Positions 8,195 through 18,800 of a stretch of 64,000 bases of DNA are shown in pieces. Location of the stretch: positions 124,001 through 188,000 of the forward strand of contig NZ_JACJKB010000002.1 of assembly GCF_016900375.1 (NCBI RefSeq), in the 5' to 3' direction. The DNA is from Collinsella tanakaei. Its GTDB lineage: Bacteria; Actinomycetota; Coriobacteriia; Coriobacteriales; Coriobacteriaceae. Below the pieces are notes generated by a model. It did no database searches. It was given only the letters and a program-made list of their open reading frames with translations, and was not told the DNA's origin. How positions within the stretch are numbered: position 1 is the stretch's first letter; each line of letters begins with the position of its first letter. A program made the translations under genes and the position numbers.

Positions 8195-8438
8195 GATCAT
8201 CGCGGCGTTGATATCAGGTGCGGCCGTTATTGCGGGAGTCGCTGTCGGCTACAAGATGGTTACCGACGAAGAGTTTCGCGGAAGACTGACGCGTGGTGCG
8301 AAGGATGTCTACCAGACCTCGAAGAAGAAGGTGGGGGACATGACCGAGGACGTTGCGGTCCGCACCGCCCAGATGACCAAGAACCCCAAGATCAACCAGG
8401 AGTGGGTTGAGAACCAGTGGGAGGCTATTGGTCTATAA
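8184..8438 (+). CDS. Small membrane protein, YtxH-like
   Basis: An 84-residue protein with one N-terminal hydrophobic segment (about residues 4-23, ALISGAAVIAGVAVGYKM) followed by a charged, probably helical tail with GRLTRGAKDVYQTSKKKV. The layout fits the YtxH-like family of small envelope proteins of unknown function. It overlaps the end of parB by 11 bases, so it is probably the last gene of the par operon; the following hairpin ends transcription. Confidence 0.75.
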   Translation: MKSRIIAALISGAAVIAGVAVGYKMVTDEEFRGRLTRGAKDVYQTSKKKVGDMTEDVAVRTAQMTKNPKINQEWVENQWEAIGL

Positions 8439-8486
8439 GGTACCTAAATAATTGTCGGTACCTGCGCTAATAGCATCTAGTAAGAA

Positions 8487-8522
8487 CGAAGGCCTGCCGG
8501 CGATCGTGCCGGCAGGCCTTCG
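8487..8522. terminator. Bidirectional terminator between par operon and rlmN
   Basis: Perfect 15-base arms (8487-8501 and 8508-8522), 6-base loop, between convergent genes; the plus side continues TGTTT. Confidence 0.85.
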
Positions 8523-8523
8523 T

Positions 8524-8537
8524 GTTTCATGTGAAAC
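8524..8537. promoter_or_regulatory. Degenerate parS-like site
   Basis: GTTTCATGTGAAAC differs from the four upstream parS copies at one position and directly follows the terminator of the par operon. Confidence 0.6.
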
Positions 8538-8558
8538 GTCGTATCGCCTCGTGTGGGC

Positions 8559-9611
8559 TTACGCCTTCTGCTGGGCGCTCAGGCGCTGCTGCAGCTGGCC
8601 GCACGCGGCGTCGATGTCGGAGCCGCGCGAGTTGCGGATCGTCGCTTCGACGCCATGCATCTGCAGACGCTTCTGAAGCGTTTCGACCTTCTTCATGGGG
8701 GAGGGCTTCAGCAGGGCATTCGGCGTGTCGTTCAGCGGGATGAGGTTCACGTGGCATAGCGTGCCCTGGCAGAAGTCGATAAGCGCTTCCATTTCGGGGT
8801 TCGTATCGTTCACGCCGTCGATCATCGCGAACTCGTACGTCGGGCGGCGACCCGTCTTCTCGACATAGGCCTGAATCGCCTCGTGCAGGCGGGGAAGCGT
8901 GTACTTCTTGACGCCCGGCATCAGCTTGTTGCGGGTGCTCTGGATGGCGGAATGCAGCGAGATGGCGAGCGTGAACTGCTCGGGAAGCTCGGCGAAGCGC
9001 TTGATACCCGGAATAACGCCGCAGGTGGAGACCGTCAGATGGCGCGCACCGATGGCCATGCCGTTCGGGTCGTTCAGCATGCGCAGCGCCTCGATCGTGG
9101 CGTCCATGTTGACGAAGGGCTCGCCCTGGCCCATGAAGACGACGCTCGTCACGCGCTCGTCAAAGTCGCGGGCAACGTGGATGACCTGGTCGACGATCTC
9201 GCGCGCCGTCAGCGAGCGCTTGAGGCCGCCCATGCCGGTGGCGCAGAACGCGCAGCCCATGGCGCAGCCAGCCTGGGTCGACACGCAGACCGACAGCTTG
9301 CCGCGGCTCGGCATGCCGACGGTCTCAACCGAGGTCCCATCGCTGAACTCCAGCAGATACTTACGCGAACCGTCGTGTGAAACCTGCTTGGCGGCCTCGG
9401 TCGGCGTGGCGAACGTGAAGTGCTCGGCGAGCTGTTCGCGCAGCTTCTTGGGGATATTGGTCATCTCGTCGAACGAGCCTGCCTGCTTGGCGAAGAGCCA
9501 TTCGCAGATCTGCTTGGCCCTGAATGCGGGCTGGCCGAGTTCTTTGACGAGATCGGCGATCTCCTGCTCAGAAAGCGAGCGGATATCGCGCAGACGATGA
9601 GAACGTTCCAT
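8559..9611 (-). CDS. rlmN: Dual-specificity 23S rRNA/tRNA adenine-C2 methyltransferase RlmN
   Basis: A 350-residue radical SAM methylase that modifies A2503 of 23S rRNA and A37 of some tRNAs. The cluster motif CAMGCAFC lies near residues 115-122, followed by ATGMGGLKRSLTAREIV; VVFMGQGEPFVNM and TVSTCGVIPGI are typical. The C-terminal half has the second catalytic cysteine in GSDIDAACGQL. I start at the ATG at 9611, preceded by GGAAGG on the minus strand; a longer reading exists but lacks a good start and family similarity. Confidence 0.95.
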   Translation of the reverse strand: MERSHRLRDIRSLSEQEIADLVKELGQPAFRAKQICEWLFAKQAGSFDEMTNIPKKLREQLAEHFTFATPTEAAKQVSHDGSRKYLLEFSDGTSVETVGMPSRGKLSVCVSTQAGCAMGCAFCATGMGGLKRSLTAREIVDQVIHVARDFDERVTSVVFMGQGEPFVNMDATIEALRMLNDPNGMAIGARHLTVSTCGVIPGIKRFAELPEQFTLAISLHSAIQSTRNKLMPGVKKYTLPRLHEAIQAYVEKTGRRPTYEFAMIDGVNDTNPEMEALIDFCQGTLCHVNLIPLNDTPNALLKPSPMKKVETLQKRLQMHGVEATIRNSRGSDIDAACGQLQQRLSAQQKA

Positions 9612-9764
9612 GCAGTACCTTCCAAAGGTTGTACAGCTTGTAGGTGTACAGCTTACGATACCTATACAATAAAATAACGCGCGGCTCGCGGCCGCATGAG
9701 TCGCGCGCAATGGACAAAGAACATCAAGGCATGCGACCGTGACACCGATAAAGGAGCAACGATT

Positions 9765-10724
9765 ATGCAGAGCAGTCAACGTGCGGATATGCACATCGCC
9801 GTGCTTGCAGGAGGTTTCTCGTCGGAACGAGAGATCTCGTTCTCATCCGGACGCAATGCCGTCAATGCGCTGCAACAGGCCGGTTTCGGGTCCGTTGACC
9901 TGCTCGACCCCGCCGACGAGGGCTTCATCGACGCCATGCGCTCCAGCTCCTACGACGCCGCGTTCATCGCCTTGCACGGAGCCGGCGGCGAGGACGGCAT
10001 GATCCAGCATGTGATGGAGTTCCTCGACATCCCGTACACGGGCTCGGATGCCCAGGCGAGTGTCTGCGGTGCCGACAAGGAGCTCTCGAAGATCCTGTAC
10101 GAGCGCGCAGGCATCCCGATCGCCAAGGGTATGTCGGTGCAGAAGGGGGAGGATATCGACCCCGGGCGTGTCTTTGCCGAGCTCGGCAGCACACTGTTCG
10201 TGAAGCCCGCGGTCAACGGGTCCAGCTACGGAGTCACGAGGGTAGCCGACCCCGCCGAGCTCTCCTCGGCGGTTGATGCGGCGCTTGAGTACAGCGAGAA
10301 GGCCCTGATCGAGACCTGCCTCGAGGGAACCGAGATCACCGTCGGCGTCTTCGGCGGTGAAAACCTGAAGGCCCTGCCCATCGTGGAGATCTGCACGCCG
10401 GAGAACGCCGAGTTCTACGACCTGAGTGTCAAGTACGTCGACCCCACCGACATCCACCGCATTCCCGCGCGCCTGCCCGAGGACGTGTACGCCCGCGCGC
10501 AGGAGCTCGCCTGCCGCGCCCATCGCGCCCTCGGATGCTCTGGCTTCTCTCGCAGCGACTTCATCGTCACCGCCGACGGCCCGGTCATCCTCGAGACGAA
10601 TACCATTCCCGGAATGACCGATACCTCGCTGTTCCCCGATGAGGTCCGCCACGCGGGCATGGATTTCAGCGATGTGTGCGGTCAGCTGATCGAGATGGCG
10701 ATCGAGCGCCACGCGCGCCGATAA
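9765..10724 (+). CDS. ddl: D-alanine--D-alanine ligase
   Basis: A 319-residue ATP-grasp enzyme that joins two D-alanines for peptidoglycan precursors. Visible motifs: AVLAGGFSSEREISFSSG at residues 14-31, AFIALHGAGGEDGMIQ near 67-82, IPYTGSDAQASVCGADK, the ATP-grasp loop KPAVNGSSYGV near 147-157 and the metal-binding ETNTIPGMTDTSLFP near 280-294. The ATG at 9765 has AAGGAG 8 bases upstream. It precedes the helicase gene by 9 bases and is probably co-transcribed with it. Confidence 0.95.
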   Translation: MQSSQRADMHIAVLAGGFSSEREISFSSGRNAVNALQQAGFGSVDLLDPADEGFIDAMRSSSYDAAFIALHGAGGEDGMIQHVMEFLDIPYTGSDAQASVCGADKELSKILYERAGIPIAKGMSVQKGEDIDPGRVFAELGSTLFVKPAVNGSSYGVTRVADPAELSSAVDAALEYSEKALIETCLEGTEITVGVFGGENLKALPIVEICTPENAEFYDLSVKYVDPTDIHRIPARLPEDVYARAQELACRAHRALGCSGFSRSDFIVTADGPVILETNTIPGMTDTSLFPDEVRHAGMDFSDVCGQLIEMAIERHARR

Positions 10725-10733
10725 GGAGAGACC

Positions 10734-13634
10734 GTGCCCATGACGACGATGGAAGATGCCGTGATGGCGGGAACGCCCGACGCGGTTGTGGCGGCCTACG
10801 AGACCCTGGCCGAGCGCGCCAAGACGCGTTCGTTCGGCCTGATCGAAGATGACGTCATCATCCTCGACACCGAGACCACCGGTCTTTCGGTGCAGGACAA
10901 CCGCCTGATCGAGATCGCCGCGGCCCGCCTGCGCGGCCGCGAGATCGTCGACCGCTTCGACACCTTCGTACACCCAGGTGTGCCCATCCCCGACGAGATC
11001 GTGCGCCTGACCGGCATCCGCGATAGCGATGTCCAGCACGCGCCCTCGCCGGAGGAAGCGGTCGCCATGCTGGCCGATTTCGTGGGCGGATGCCCTGTCA
11101 TCGCGCATAACGCCACCTTCGACCGCTCGTTCATCGAAGCGGTTCGCGGCGGCGTTAACGTCAGCGACATCTGGATCGACTCGCTTGCGCTCTCGCGCAT
11201 CGCCCTGCCGCGCCTGGCGTCGCATAAGCTGTCCGTTTTGGCTGAGCTGTTTGGCTGCGATGCCGTTTCCCACCGCGCTATCGACGACGTCGAGGCGCTT
11301 GCCGGCGTCTGGCGCATCCTGCTCGTCGCCCTGACCGACCTGCCGCGCGGTCTGATGCGTCGTCTTGCCGATATGCATCCGGATGTTCCCTGGAGCTATC
11401 GCCCCATCTTCTCGTTCTTGGCCGGCGAGGACCCCGACGGCATCTTCTCTCTGCCTGCAGCCCGTACCGAGATCCTGCGCGCGCAGGCTCCCGATGAGCG
11501 TGTCGATGCCGATGACCTGCCATTTCTGTTGCTCCCGACCGCCGACGAGACCAAATCGTGCTATGAGCCGGGCGGTATCGTCGACCACATGTATCCCGGA
11601 TACGAGCCGCGCCCCGAGCAGGTCGAGATGGCCTGCGAGGTCCGTGATGCGCTTGAGACCAGCTCGCATCGCGTGATCGAGGCTGGTACCGGCGTCGGCA
11701 AGTCGATCGCCTACCTGGTGCCCTTCGCCGCTGCCGCCAAGCGCAACAACGTCACGGTTGGCATCGCGACGAAGTCGAATAACCTCGCCGACCAGTTGAT
11801 CTATCACGAGCTGCCTCGCTTGGCGCGTGAACTCGATGGCGGGCTGACCTTCTGCGCGCTCAAGGGGTACGACCACTACCCCTGCCTGCGCAAGCTCGAG
11901 CGCCTGAGCCGCTCCGACGCCGAGATCAGGACCACGCGCGACCCCGCAGACACCCTGACGGCCATCGCCGTGATCTATGCCTACGTATGCCAGTCGCCGA
12001 CCGGTGACCTCGACGGCTTGGGCATCCGTTGGCGCAGCGTCAACCGCGCCGACCTCACCACGCCCTCGCGGGAGTGCGCGCGCCGCCTGTGTCCGTTCTT
12101 CCCGGATCGCTGCCTGGTGCATGGTGCCCGCCGTCGCGCCTCGCGTGTGGATGTTGTGGTGACCAATCACTCGCTGCTGTTCCGCAACGTTGCTGCCGAT
12201 GGCAAGATTCTGCCTCCTATCAGGCATTGGGTTATCGATGAGGCCCATTCCATCGAGCGCGAGGCGCGCCGTCAGTGGGCGGTGACGGTTTCAGCCGATG
12301 AGTCGCGTGCCATCTTCGAGCGTTTGGGCGGCGAGCGCTCCGGCTCGCTCGGCCAGCTGGTGCGCAATCTGGCATCGTCTGACGCGGCGACGCTCTATAT
12401 GGGGTTGTCGGCAAAGGCGACCGCCACGGTTCAGCGCGCGTCGCTCGCCATGGCGGAGGTCTTCGATGGCGTCCGCGACCTGGCGCGCCGCGGCAGGTCC
12501 GATGGGTACGACAACGCCAACGTCTGGATCGGCCCCGAGATGCGCGAGAGCGCCGGCTGGCAGCACTTCCTCTCGCCCGCGCTGACCGCCATCGACGCGC
12601 TCGATGAGGCGCATAAGAATCTCGCCTCGCTCGTGGAGACCGTTTCGGCCGATAAACCCGAGTTCGTGGTCGATGTCGCCGACGGCACGCGACGCCTCAA
12701 GGAGATGCTCGATGGGCTCTCGCTCATCGTCAAGGGCGAAGATGAGCGCTATGTGTACTCCCTGCAGGTGAACCGCCGCCTGCGCGCTGGCGGCGAATCG
12801 CTGACCGCAGAGCTGCTCGACGTGGGCGAGATGCTCGCCGAGCGTTGGCTTCCCGAGGTACATACGGCCATCTTCACCTCGGCTACCATCTCGATCGCCG
12901 GCAACTTCAACCACTTCAACCGCGCAGTGGGTCTCGATAGGCTCGCGCCCGGCGCGTCGAAGGCCCTGCATCTCGATTCGAGCTACGACTTCGACGAGAA
13001 CATGACGGTCGTCGTGGCGGGCGATGTTCCCGATCCGCGCAACCGCGACGCGTATCTCGACACGCTTGAGCAGCTGCTTGTCGACGTGCACATCGCGATG
13101 GGCGGCTCCGCGCTCACCCTGTTCACCAACAGGCGCGATATGGAGGACCTGTTCGCGCGGGTCGAACCCAAGCTCGCGGCAGCGGGCCTCGAGCTCGCCT
13201 GTCAGCAGCGCAACTCCTCGGCGCGCCAGCTCAGAGACCGTTTCATCTCGGAAAAGAGCTCGTCGCTTTTTGCGCTGAAGGCCTTTTGGGAGGGATTCGA
13301 CGCATCGGGTGATACGCTGCGCTGCGTGGTCATCCCCAAGCTGCCTTTCTCGAGTCCGACCGATCCGCTCGCCTGTGAGCGCGAGCGCCGCGAGGAGCGC
13401 GCCTGGGCGCAGTATGCCCTGCCCGAGGCCGTGCTCGAGGTCAAGCAGGCGGCAGGCCGCCTTATCCGTTCGTCGTCCGACGTCGGTGTCCTCGTGCTGG
13501 CCGATTCCCGCCTCGTCACGAAGGGATACGGTAAGAAGTTTTTGAACTCCCTGCCCACCTCGGGATACCAGCGCATCGAAAGCGAGCAGGTCGGGCGCTA
13601 CCTCGAGCTGTGGCGCCGCGCGCACGGCGCGTAA
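10734..13634 (+). CDS. dinG: DinG-type helicase with N-terminal DnaQ-like exonuclease domain
   Basis: A 966-residue two-domain enzyme. Residues about 38-200 form a DEDD exonuclease domain (ILDTETTGLS near 42-51, VIAHNATFDRSF near 122-133, SHRAIDDVEA). From about 290 a superfamily 2 helicase of the XPD/DinG type follows: Walker A EAGTGVGKS near 315-323, cysteines in YPCLRK and ECARRLCPFFPDRC that fit an iron-sulfur cluster, VIDEAH near 500, and the C-terminal motifs GFDASGDTLRC and QAAGRLIRS. Such proteins act in DNA repair or R-loop/D-loop removal. A GTG start at 10734 sits 5-6 bases after AGGAGA; an ATG at 10740 is possible. Confidence 0.9.
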   Translation: MPMTTMEDAVMAGTPDAVVAAYETLAERAKTRSFGLIEDDVIILDTETTGLSVQDNRLIEIAAARLRGREIVDRFDTFVHPGVPIPDEIVRLTGIRDSDVQHAPSPEEAVAMLADFVGGCPVIAHNATFDRSFIEAVRGGVNVSDIWIDSLALSRIALPRLASHKLSVLAELFGCDAVSHRAIDDVEALAGVWRILLVALTDLPRGLMRRLADMHPDVPWSYRPIFSFLAGEDPDGIFSLPAARTEILRAQAPDERVDADDLPFLLLPTADETKSCYEPGGIVDHMYPGYEPRPEQVEMACEVRDALETSSHRVIEAGTGVGKSIAYLVPFAAAAKRNNVTVGIATKSNNLADQLIYHELPRLARELDGGLTFCALKGYDHYPCLRKLERLSRSDAEIRTTRDPADTLTAIAVIYAYVCQSPTGDLDGLGIRWRSVNRADLTTPSRECARRLCPFFPDRCLVHGARRRASRVDVVVTNHSLLFRNVAADGKILPPIRHWVIDEAHSIEREARRQWAVTVSADESRAIFERLGGERSGSLGQLVRNLASSDAATLYMGLSAKATATVQRASLAMAEVFDGVRDLARRGRSDGYDNANVWIGPEMRESAGWQHFLSPALTAIDALDEAHKNLASLVETVSADKPEFVVDVADGTRRLKEMLDGLSLIVKGEDERYVYSLQVNRRLRAGGESLTAELLDVGEMLAERWLPEVHTAIFTSATISIAGNFNHFNRAVGLDRLAPGASKALHLDSSYDFDENMTVVVAGDVPDPRNRDAYLDTLEQLLVDVHIAMGGSALTLFTNRRDMEDLFARVEPKLAAAGLELACQQRNSSARQLRDRFISEKSSSLFALKAFWEGFDASGDTLRCVVIPKLPFSSPTDPLACERERREERAWAQYALPEAVLEVKQAAGRLIRSSSDVGVLVLADSRLVTKGYGKKFLNSLPTSGYQRIESEQVGRYLELWRRAHGA

Positions 13635-13653
13635 GATTGAGCACGTAGATTGG

Positions 13654-13685
13654 CGGATAGGGGCTGCTTCGGCGGCCCCTATCCG
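13654..13685. terminator. Hairpin between convergent dinG and WYL genes
   Basis: Arms 13654-13664 and 13675-13685 pair perfectly (11 bases). It includes the stop codon of the minus-strand WYL gene; the flanking T runs are weak, so termination is inferred from its position. Confidence 0.65.
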
Positions 13686-14611
13686 TTGCTGATGCTGTCG
13701 AGCAGGGCATTCGCATACACGAGGAGCTCGTCACGCAGCTCGGCGGGCTCGAGCATCTCGATATCGCCGCCCATTGCGAGCACCTGGTCGAACAGCCAGG
13801 GTTTCGACGAGTAGAACAGCGTGAACTCCGTCGATCCGTCGTCGCTGCGCACGATATCCGCCACGCCGGCCCAATCGAGCATAAAGGAGGAGGCTCCGGC
13901 GCGCAGTCGCAGGCGCGTCGACGTTCCCGCTCGATGCAAGCTTTCCGCGATGTCGAGTGTCCCAACCTCATGGGCGTCGACCGACTCGTCGGTGAACGCG
14001 AGACCGCTGATGCGGTCGAGGCGGTAGCGCCGCTCGGCGTCCTTCTGCACATCCCAGGCCACCAGATAGGCGTCGCCGTGCTCCTCCTGGATGGAAAGAG
14101 GGTCAATCAGGCGTTCGCGCGCCGTGTCGTCCGTGAGGGAGCGGTATGACATCGTGCAGCGGATGCCATCCTCTATAGCCTCGCTGAGCTGGGAGAACCA
14201 TGATCCGTATCGCGCAGGCTCGGCGATGCCGGGGCGCTCAGCGCGGCCGTCGACAGGCCCCAAGGCGCGGCGGATACGCTCGCGTGTGTCGTCATCGAGG
14301 TCGAGCACGTCCAGAACGTGTGCGAGAACCATGCTCTCCTCGAGGCTGAAACGGCGCGGCATGATGAGCGCGGCATCACCCTGCAGGACGACGCGGTCGC
14401 CCGCGAGCTCCACGGCGGCGCGCGCACCGCTCGATCGGTCGGAAAGCGCGGAGAGGGTCTCCACAACCTGCCCGAGCTGCGCGCTATCGATACCCAAGCG
14501 CACGGTTGCGTCCTGCGCGCTGAGCGTCTGTCCCGGGGCGGCCGAGAGCGCCTCAAGCAGTCTGATGCCGGCGATTACCGTCTGCTCTGCGGTCAAACGT
14601 GCGTTAGCCAT
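13679..14611 (-). CDS. WYL-domain transcriptional regulator (PafC-like)
   Basis: A 310-residue protein. Residues 1-95 resemble a winged helix-turn-helix (TAEQTVIAGIRLLEAL, then a cluster of helices), followed by a WYL-type domain with CTMSYRSLTDDTARERLIDP near 150-170 and AYLVAWDVQKDAERRYRLDRI near 178-198, and a C-terminal WCX-like extension. In actinobacteria two neighbouring WYL proteins, PafB and PafC, together activate DNA-damage genes; this is the second gene of such a pair, overlapping the first by 8 bases. The paralogue assignment is inferred from order and domain layout. Confidence 0.8.
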   Translation of the reverse strand: MANARLTAEQTVIAGIRLLEALSAAPGQTLSAQDATVRLGIDSAQLGQVVETLSALSDRSSGARAAVELAGDRVVLQGDAALIMPRRFSLEESMVLAHVLDVLDLDDDTRERIRRALGPVDGRAERPGIAEPARYGSWFSQLSEAIEDGIRCTMSYRSLTDDTARERLIDPLSIQEEHGDAYLVAWDVQKDAERRYRLDRISGLAFTDESVDAHEVGTLDIAESLHRAGTSTRLRLRAGASSFMLDWAGVADIVRSDDGSTEFTLFYSSKPWLFDQVLAMGGDIEMLEPAELRDELLVYANALLDSISNG

Positions 14612-15629
14612 GGGCCGCCACCGCCTTATCTATACAAGCCTTCCAGGCGTTTACCAGTTTCTGCGGCGCCAGCGGCCTCATGCCGCACTGAGCGTGTGCG
14701 AGCGCAAACCGCGCTGCCTCGGTCACATCGCCTGCCTTGACGGTCCACACCCAGGCGCCCCGACTCTCGTCGCATGTCAGCTCGCCGCGCTCTTTGGTAA
14801 GGGCCTTGAGCTCGGCAGCGTCGACGGCGGCGGGAATGGTGAACGAGACCTTGGTGGCAAGGCCCGCGCCGAGGTCGAACGGCAGGAACAGGTAGTCGCG
14901 CACATCGAACCATGAGGGTATGGCATAGCTGCCCGTGGGGCGCCATGCGCGGACGATGCGATCGCCCCGGAATGTGCGCACGCTGCCCGATTGGTCGTCG
15001 AGTCCCACGTAATAGGTGTGGCCGTCCTGCATGAACATGCCCCAGATGGCGAGCGTGCGCTGGCTTTCGGAACCCTTGGCGTCAATGTAGGCGATCCGAA
15101 CCTTGCGCCGGAGCGCGAAGGCGCTCCAGAGCGTTTCGGCCGCGCGGCTCTCCTGGTGCGAAGGGCTCGCGTCGAGACTTGCCGGTACAGCTTCCCGGGA
15201 TGTCATGGTCTGCAGGCGCTGCCTGATATCGAGCAGCGCGCGTCGGAAGGGGATGTCGCTGCGCGAAAGGCACTCGTCGACGGCGCGCAGCAGCGCGTCG
15301 GCATCGTCGCGCGAGATGGCACCGAGCGATGCGTACGTGCTGGAGCGGTCGATGGTCCAGAGGCTTTCCTCGGTCCGCTGAGCCCCCTCGGGGCGGATCT
15401 CCTTGACGATCACGCCGCGCTCCGCGAGCTTCTCGCGATCGCGCTTGAACTTCTTCAGGTCCGAGGCCCTGTTGGCCGAACCGTAGCCGACGTCGGCATC
15501 GCTGATGATCTGCTCGGTCGTCAGGGGCACCGATGAGGCGTTGAGGATGAACAGGAGGTTGAGGATGCGCAGGGCGGTTTCGCTGAGCTCGAGCCCTTCG
15601 GGCTGCGCGGTGGTATCGGATTCCAACAT
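14604..15629 (-). CDS. WYL-domain transcriptional regulator (PafB-like)
   Basis: A 341-residue protein with an N-terminal helix-turn-helix (ALRILNLLFILNASSVPLTT near residues 18-37, then YGSANRASDLKKFKRDREKL), a WYL domain with RRKVRIAYIDAKGSESQRTL and TYYVGLDDQSGSVRTFRGDR, and a C-terminal WCX-like part. I chose the ATG at 15629; a TTG at 15665 would add 12 residues. With the overlapping gene downstream it forms a PafBC-like pair, here next to a DinG-type helicase, which fits a DNA-damage role. Confidence 0.82.
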   Translation of the reverse strand: MLESDTTAQPEGLELSETALRILNLLFILNASSVPLTTEQIISDADVGYGSANRASDLKKFKRDREKLAERGVIVKEIRPEGAQRTEESLWTIDRSSTYASLGAISRDDADALLRAVDECLSRSDIPFRRALLDIRQRLQTMTSREAVPASLDASPSHQESRAAETLWSAFALRRKVRIAYIDAKGSESQRTLAIWGMFMQDGHTYYVGLDDQSGSVRTFRGDRIVRAWRPTGSYAIPSWFDVRDYLFLPFDLGAGLATKVSFTIPAAVDAAELKALTKERGELTCDESRGAWVWTVKAGDVTEAARFALAHAQCGMRPLAPQKLVNAWKACIDKAVAAHG

Positions 15630-15764
15630 GACGGCGCCGCCTTTCTGCCGCAAGGTGAAAATCAACGGTTCCGGACCATTCTAGTCGATGTGGAGATAGG
15701 TGGCTGAACGGGAGGTGTGCAGCGGTAAGAGGTATGTAAAGCTGCGGGTCAATTGAGTTCAGGG

Positions 15765-15770
15765 TATACT
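15765..15770 (+). promoter_or_regulatory. -10-like element upstream of the M28-like gene
   Basis: TATACT 71 bases before the start codon; an imperfect inverted repeat (about 15780-15818, built on CGGACGGATG and its complement) lies between it and the gene and may be an operator or leader hairpin. Confidence 0.45.
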
Positions 15771-15840
15771 TTCGACTACATACGGACGGATGTGTTCGCA
15801 TCGTCCGTCCGCATATAGGTCATAACGATGTGGAGCCCTC

Positions 15841-18800
15841 ATGGCGAATACCCAAAAATACCTGAACCACCTGCTTCAGAGCGTCGGCATCACCCCTGCG
15901 TGCAGCGAGGAGGAGCGTGCCGCCGCCGAGGAGATCGCAAGTATCTTCTCGAACCACGGTTTCGAGCCGGAGATTCAGGAGTTCACCTCGTCATCGTCGC
16001 CGCGCCTCGTGCGCGCCGTGCTGTGCCTGCTGATGTTCATCGGCGTGGTCCTCATGGTGGTCGGCGGTGTCGTCGGTGCGGTGGGAACGTTGCTCGTGAT
16101 CATCTGCGGCGTTCTGTTCATGCTGGAGCGTTTCGGTCGTATTCGCTTTCCGCGGATCGGCGCCGGCGGTCTGTCGCAGAACGTAATCGCCTACCACAAG
16201 GCGGCCGGCCCGCTTGCCTCACCGCGTAACCGACCGGTTGTGGTCGTGGCCCATTACGACTCGCCTCGCGCCGACTTCCTGGCGCAGATGCCGTTTTCGC
16301 CCTACCGTCCGATCCTGGTCAAGCTGCTTCCCTTCGCCATGGCGATTCCTGTCGCCGTCGCGGTGGTGCGCCTGCTGCCCATCCCCGAGGTCGCGAAGCT
16401 GATCCTGTGGCTCGTTGCCCTGATCATCTCGCTCGTGCCGCTTGTCATCGGCGTTTCCGTGCTGCTCAACCGCTACGTGCTGCCCTATACGAGCGGCGCG
16501 GTGTGCAACAAGTCGTCGGTCGCCGCCATGCTCGGCGTCATGGATGCCGTCTCGCCCTTCAAGGGCTCCAAGGAGTTCCCGGAGGACGTTCCGTTTGCCG
16601 CCTTTATGGCCGAGCAGCGCCGTGAGTTCAACGATGCCTTTATGGAGGCCGCCGCTGCGAACGGTCAGGCACCGATCATCGAGCGCGGCGAGTCCGATGG
16701 TACGACCGACGAGGACGTCTTCACCGAAGAGGAGCCGGAGGAGGAGTTCGCCTACGGTCTCGAGGCGGCAGAGGACGAGGTGGCCGACGAGGAGGACGAC
16801 GTGGTCGTGCCTCTGACGGGCGTTACCGTTCAGATGCCTGTCGTCCAGGTTTCCGAGGATGATGAGCTTGTTGCCAACGACGGCGTTGAGGCCGCCCTCG
16901 AGTCGCTCGATGCCGAGCCCGCTCCCATCGAGGACGAGGACGAGGCGGACGTCGAGGAGGAGCTCGATGTCGAGCCCGAGCCCGTCGAGGAGGAAGAGCT
17001 TCCCGTCAACGATGCCGGTTGCATCCGCTACGGTCTGGACGCTATCCGCGGTCTCGGCATGGTCGCCGAGAGCACCGTGATCGAGTACGAGCCGAACGCG
17101 ATGCCCAAGCCGAAGCCCAAGGCCGTTTTGAATTTCCCGATTCGCAAGGCTGCGCCCAAGCCCGAGCCGGCACCGGAGCCTAAGCCTGAGCCCAAGCCTG
17201 AGGCGACTGCTCCCCGTGCTATCGCGGATATCCCCATGCCTGTCGTCGAGGCCGCTCCCGTCGCCGCTGCCGCTGCTGCCGCCGTGGCAAGCCAGGTCGC
17301 GCCCGCTGCCGATGAGGTTTCCGAGCGGGAGGAGGCCTACGAGGAAGAGGACGTATTCGAGTCCGACGCCATGGCCGCCGAGGTCGCCACGGAGGACGAA
17401 TATTTCGAGGACGATCAGGATATCGAGCCCGCCGAGTACGCGGAGAATGAGTACGACGCCGAGGACGAGCAGGACGTCGGCGCCTATGACGACTCGTACG
17501 AGATGATCGATGGGGAAGAGGACGACGAAGCTGCCGAGGAGTACCTCGAGGACGAGGATTACGAGGAGGACAGCTGGGAGGACGACATCGACATCCCGAT
17601 GGAGGCCATGTTCGAGGCCATCGAGGATGACGATGAGCTCACCGATGAGGACGAGGATGAAACCGAGTCTGAAATCCAGCCCGAGGGCGACGAGTACGTC
17701 GCTGACGACTACGCTGACGACGAGCTTGTCGAGGACGATACCGAGGCTGCATTTGAGGACGACGAGCAAGACGCCGCGTTCGACGAGGAGTCCGACGAGC
17801 TCGATGGCTACGACGATGTCCAGGAGGCGATCTTTGACGAGGTCGACGACGAGGACGAGGTCGAAACCGATGATGAGGAGCTGACCGACGAGGTTGCTCC
17901 GGTTGAGGGTGCCGACGTCGCGTTCGAGGAGGATGTGGCTGACGAGGAGATGCTCGAGGAAGAGGTTCCGGCCGAGGCCGAGGAGCAGGTCGAGGACCAG
18001 CAGGTCGAGCCTGCCCTCGAGGAGTCCGTGTCCGACGACGATGACCTGACGGCGTTCGCTTCCATCTACCAGAGCGCACTGTTCACCGAGCCCGTTGCCG
18101 GCTATGAGGATGAGTTCGTGTCCGAGCCTGCGGCAGCTGTGGAAGAGCTCCCGATGGAGGATGAGCTCCAGGGTGCCGTCGAGGCCGGTTACGAGCCCGA
18201 GTCGACGGCGGTCATGGAGCATATTCCCTTCGAGCAGCAGGAAGACGGTTCGTGGGCGATCGGCGTCTCGGACGATGCCGAAGCCATCGAGCCCGGCGCG
18301 ACCGCGGTCATGAGCGCCCTCGTCGAATCGTATGAGGACGAGGAGCCGGTTGATTCCTACGACGGGGAGATCGTCGAGGATGATGCTGAGGTCGACGCCA
18401 CCGCGCCCGCGCCTGAGTTCGAGGGTGAGCTCGAGCTCGAGCCCGAGTCCGACGGGGAGATCGTCGAGGACGAGGCTTCTGTTGAGGATGAGCCTGCAGT
18501 TAAGGATGAGCCGCTCGAGGATGCTCCGTCCGATGAGCGCATCGATGCTGCCTATGAGTCCCCCTCGTTCGATGACGTCTCGTTCGACGAGTCGATGTTC
18601 GACGTCGAGCCGCTCGCCGATGACCTCGACATCATGGAGGCGATCTTCGAGCCTGTCGACGATGACGAGTCCGAGGGCGATATCGACGAGGACGAGATCA
18701 TCATCAGCGATACCGAGATCACCGTGCCCGAAGAGGCCTCGATCGACCACACCGTCGAGTTCGCAGCTGCTGCTGACGCCGCCGCCGAGGAGGTCTCTGA

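Noticed and set aside
9843-12248. 801-codon minus-strand frame across ddl and dinG
   Set aside because: Runs antisense to two clearly identified enzymes; a by-product of high GC content.
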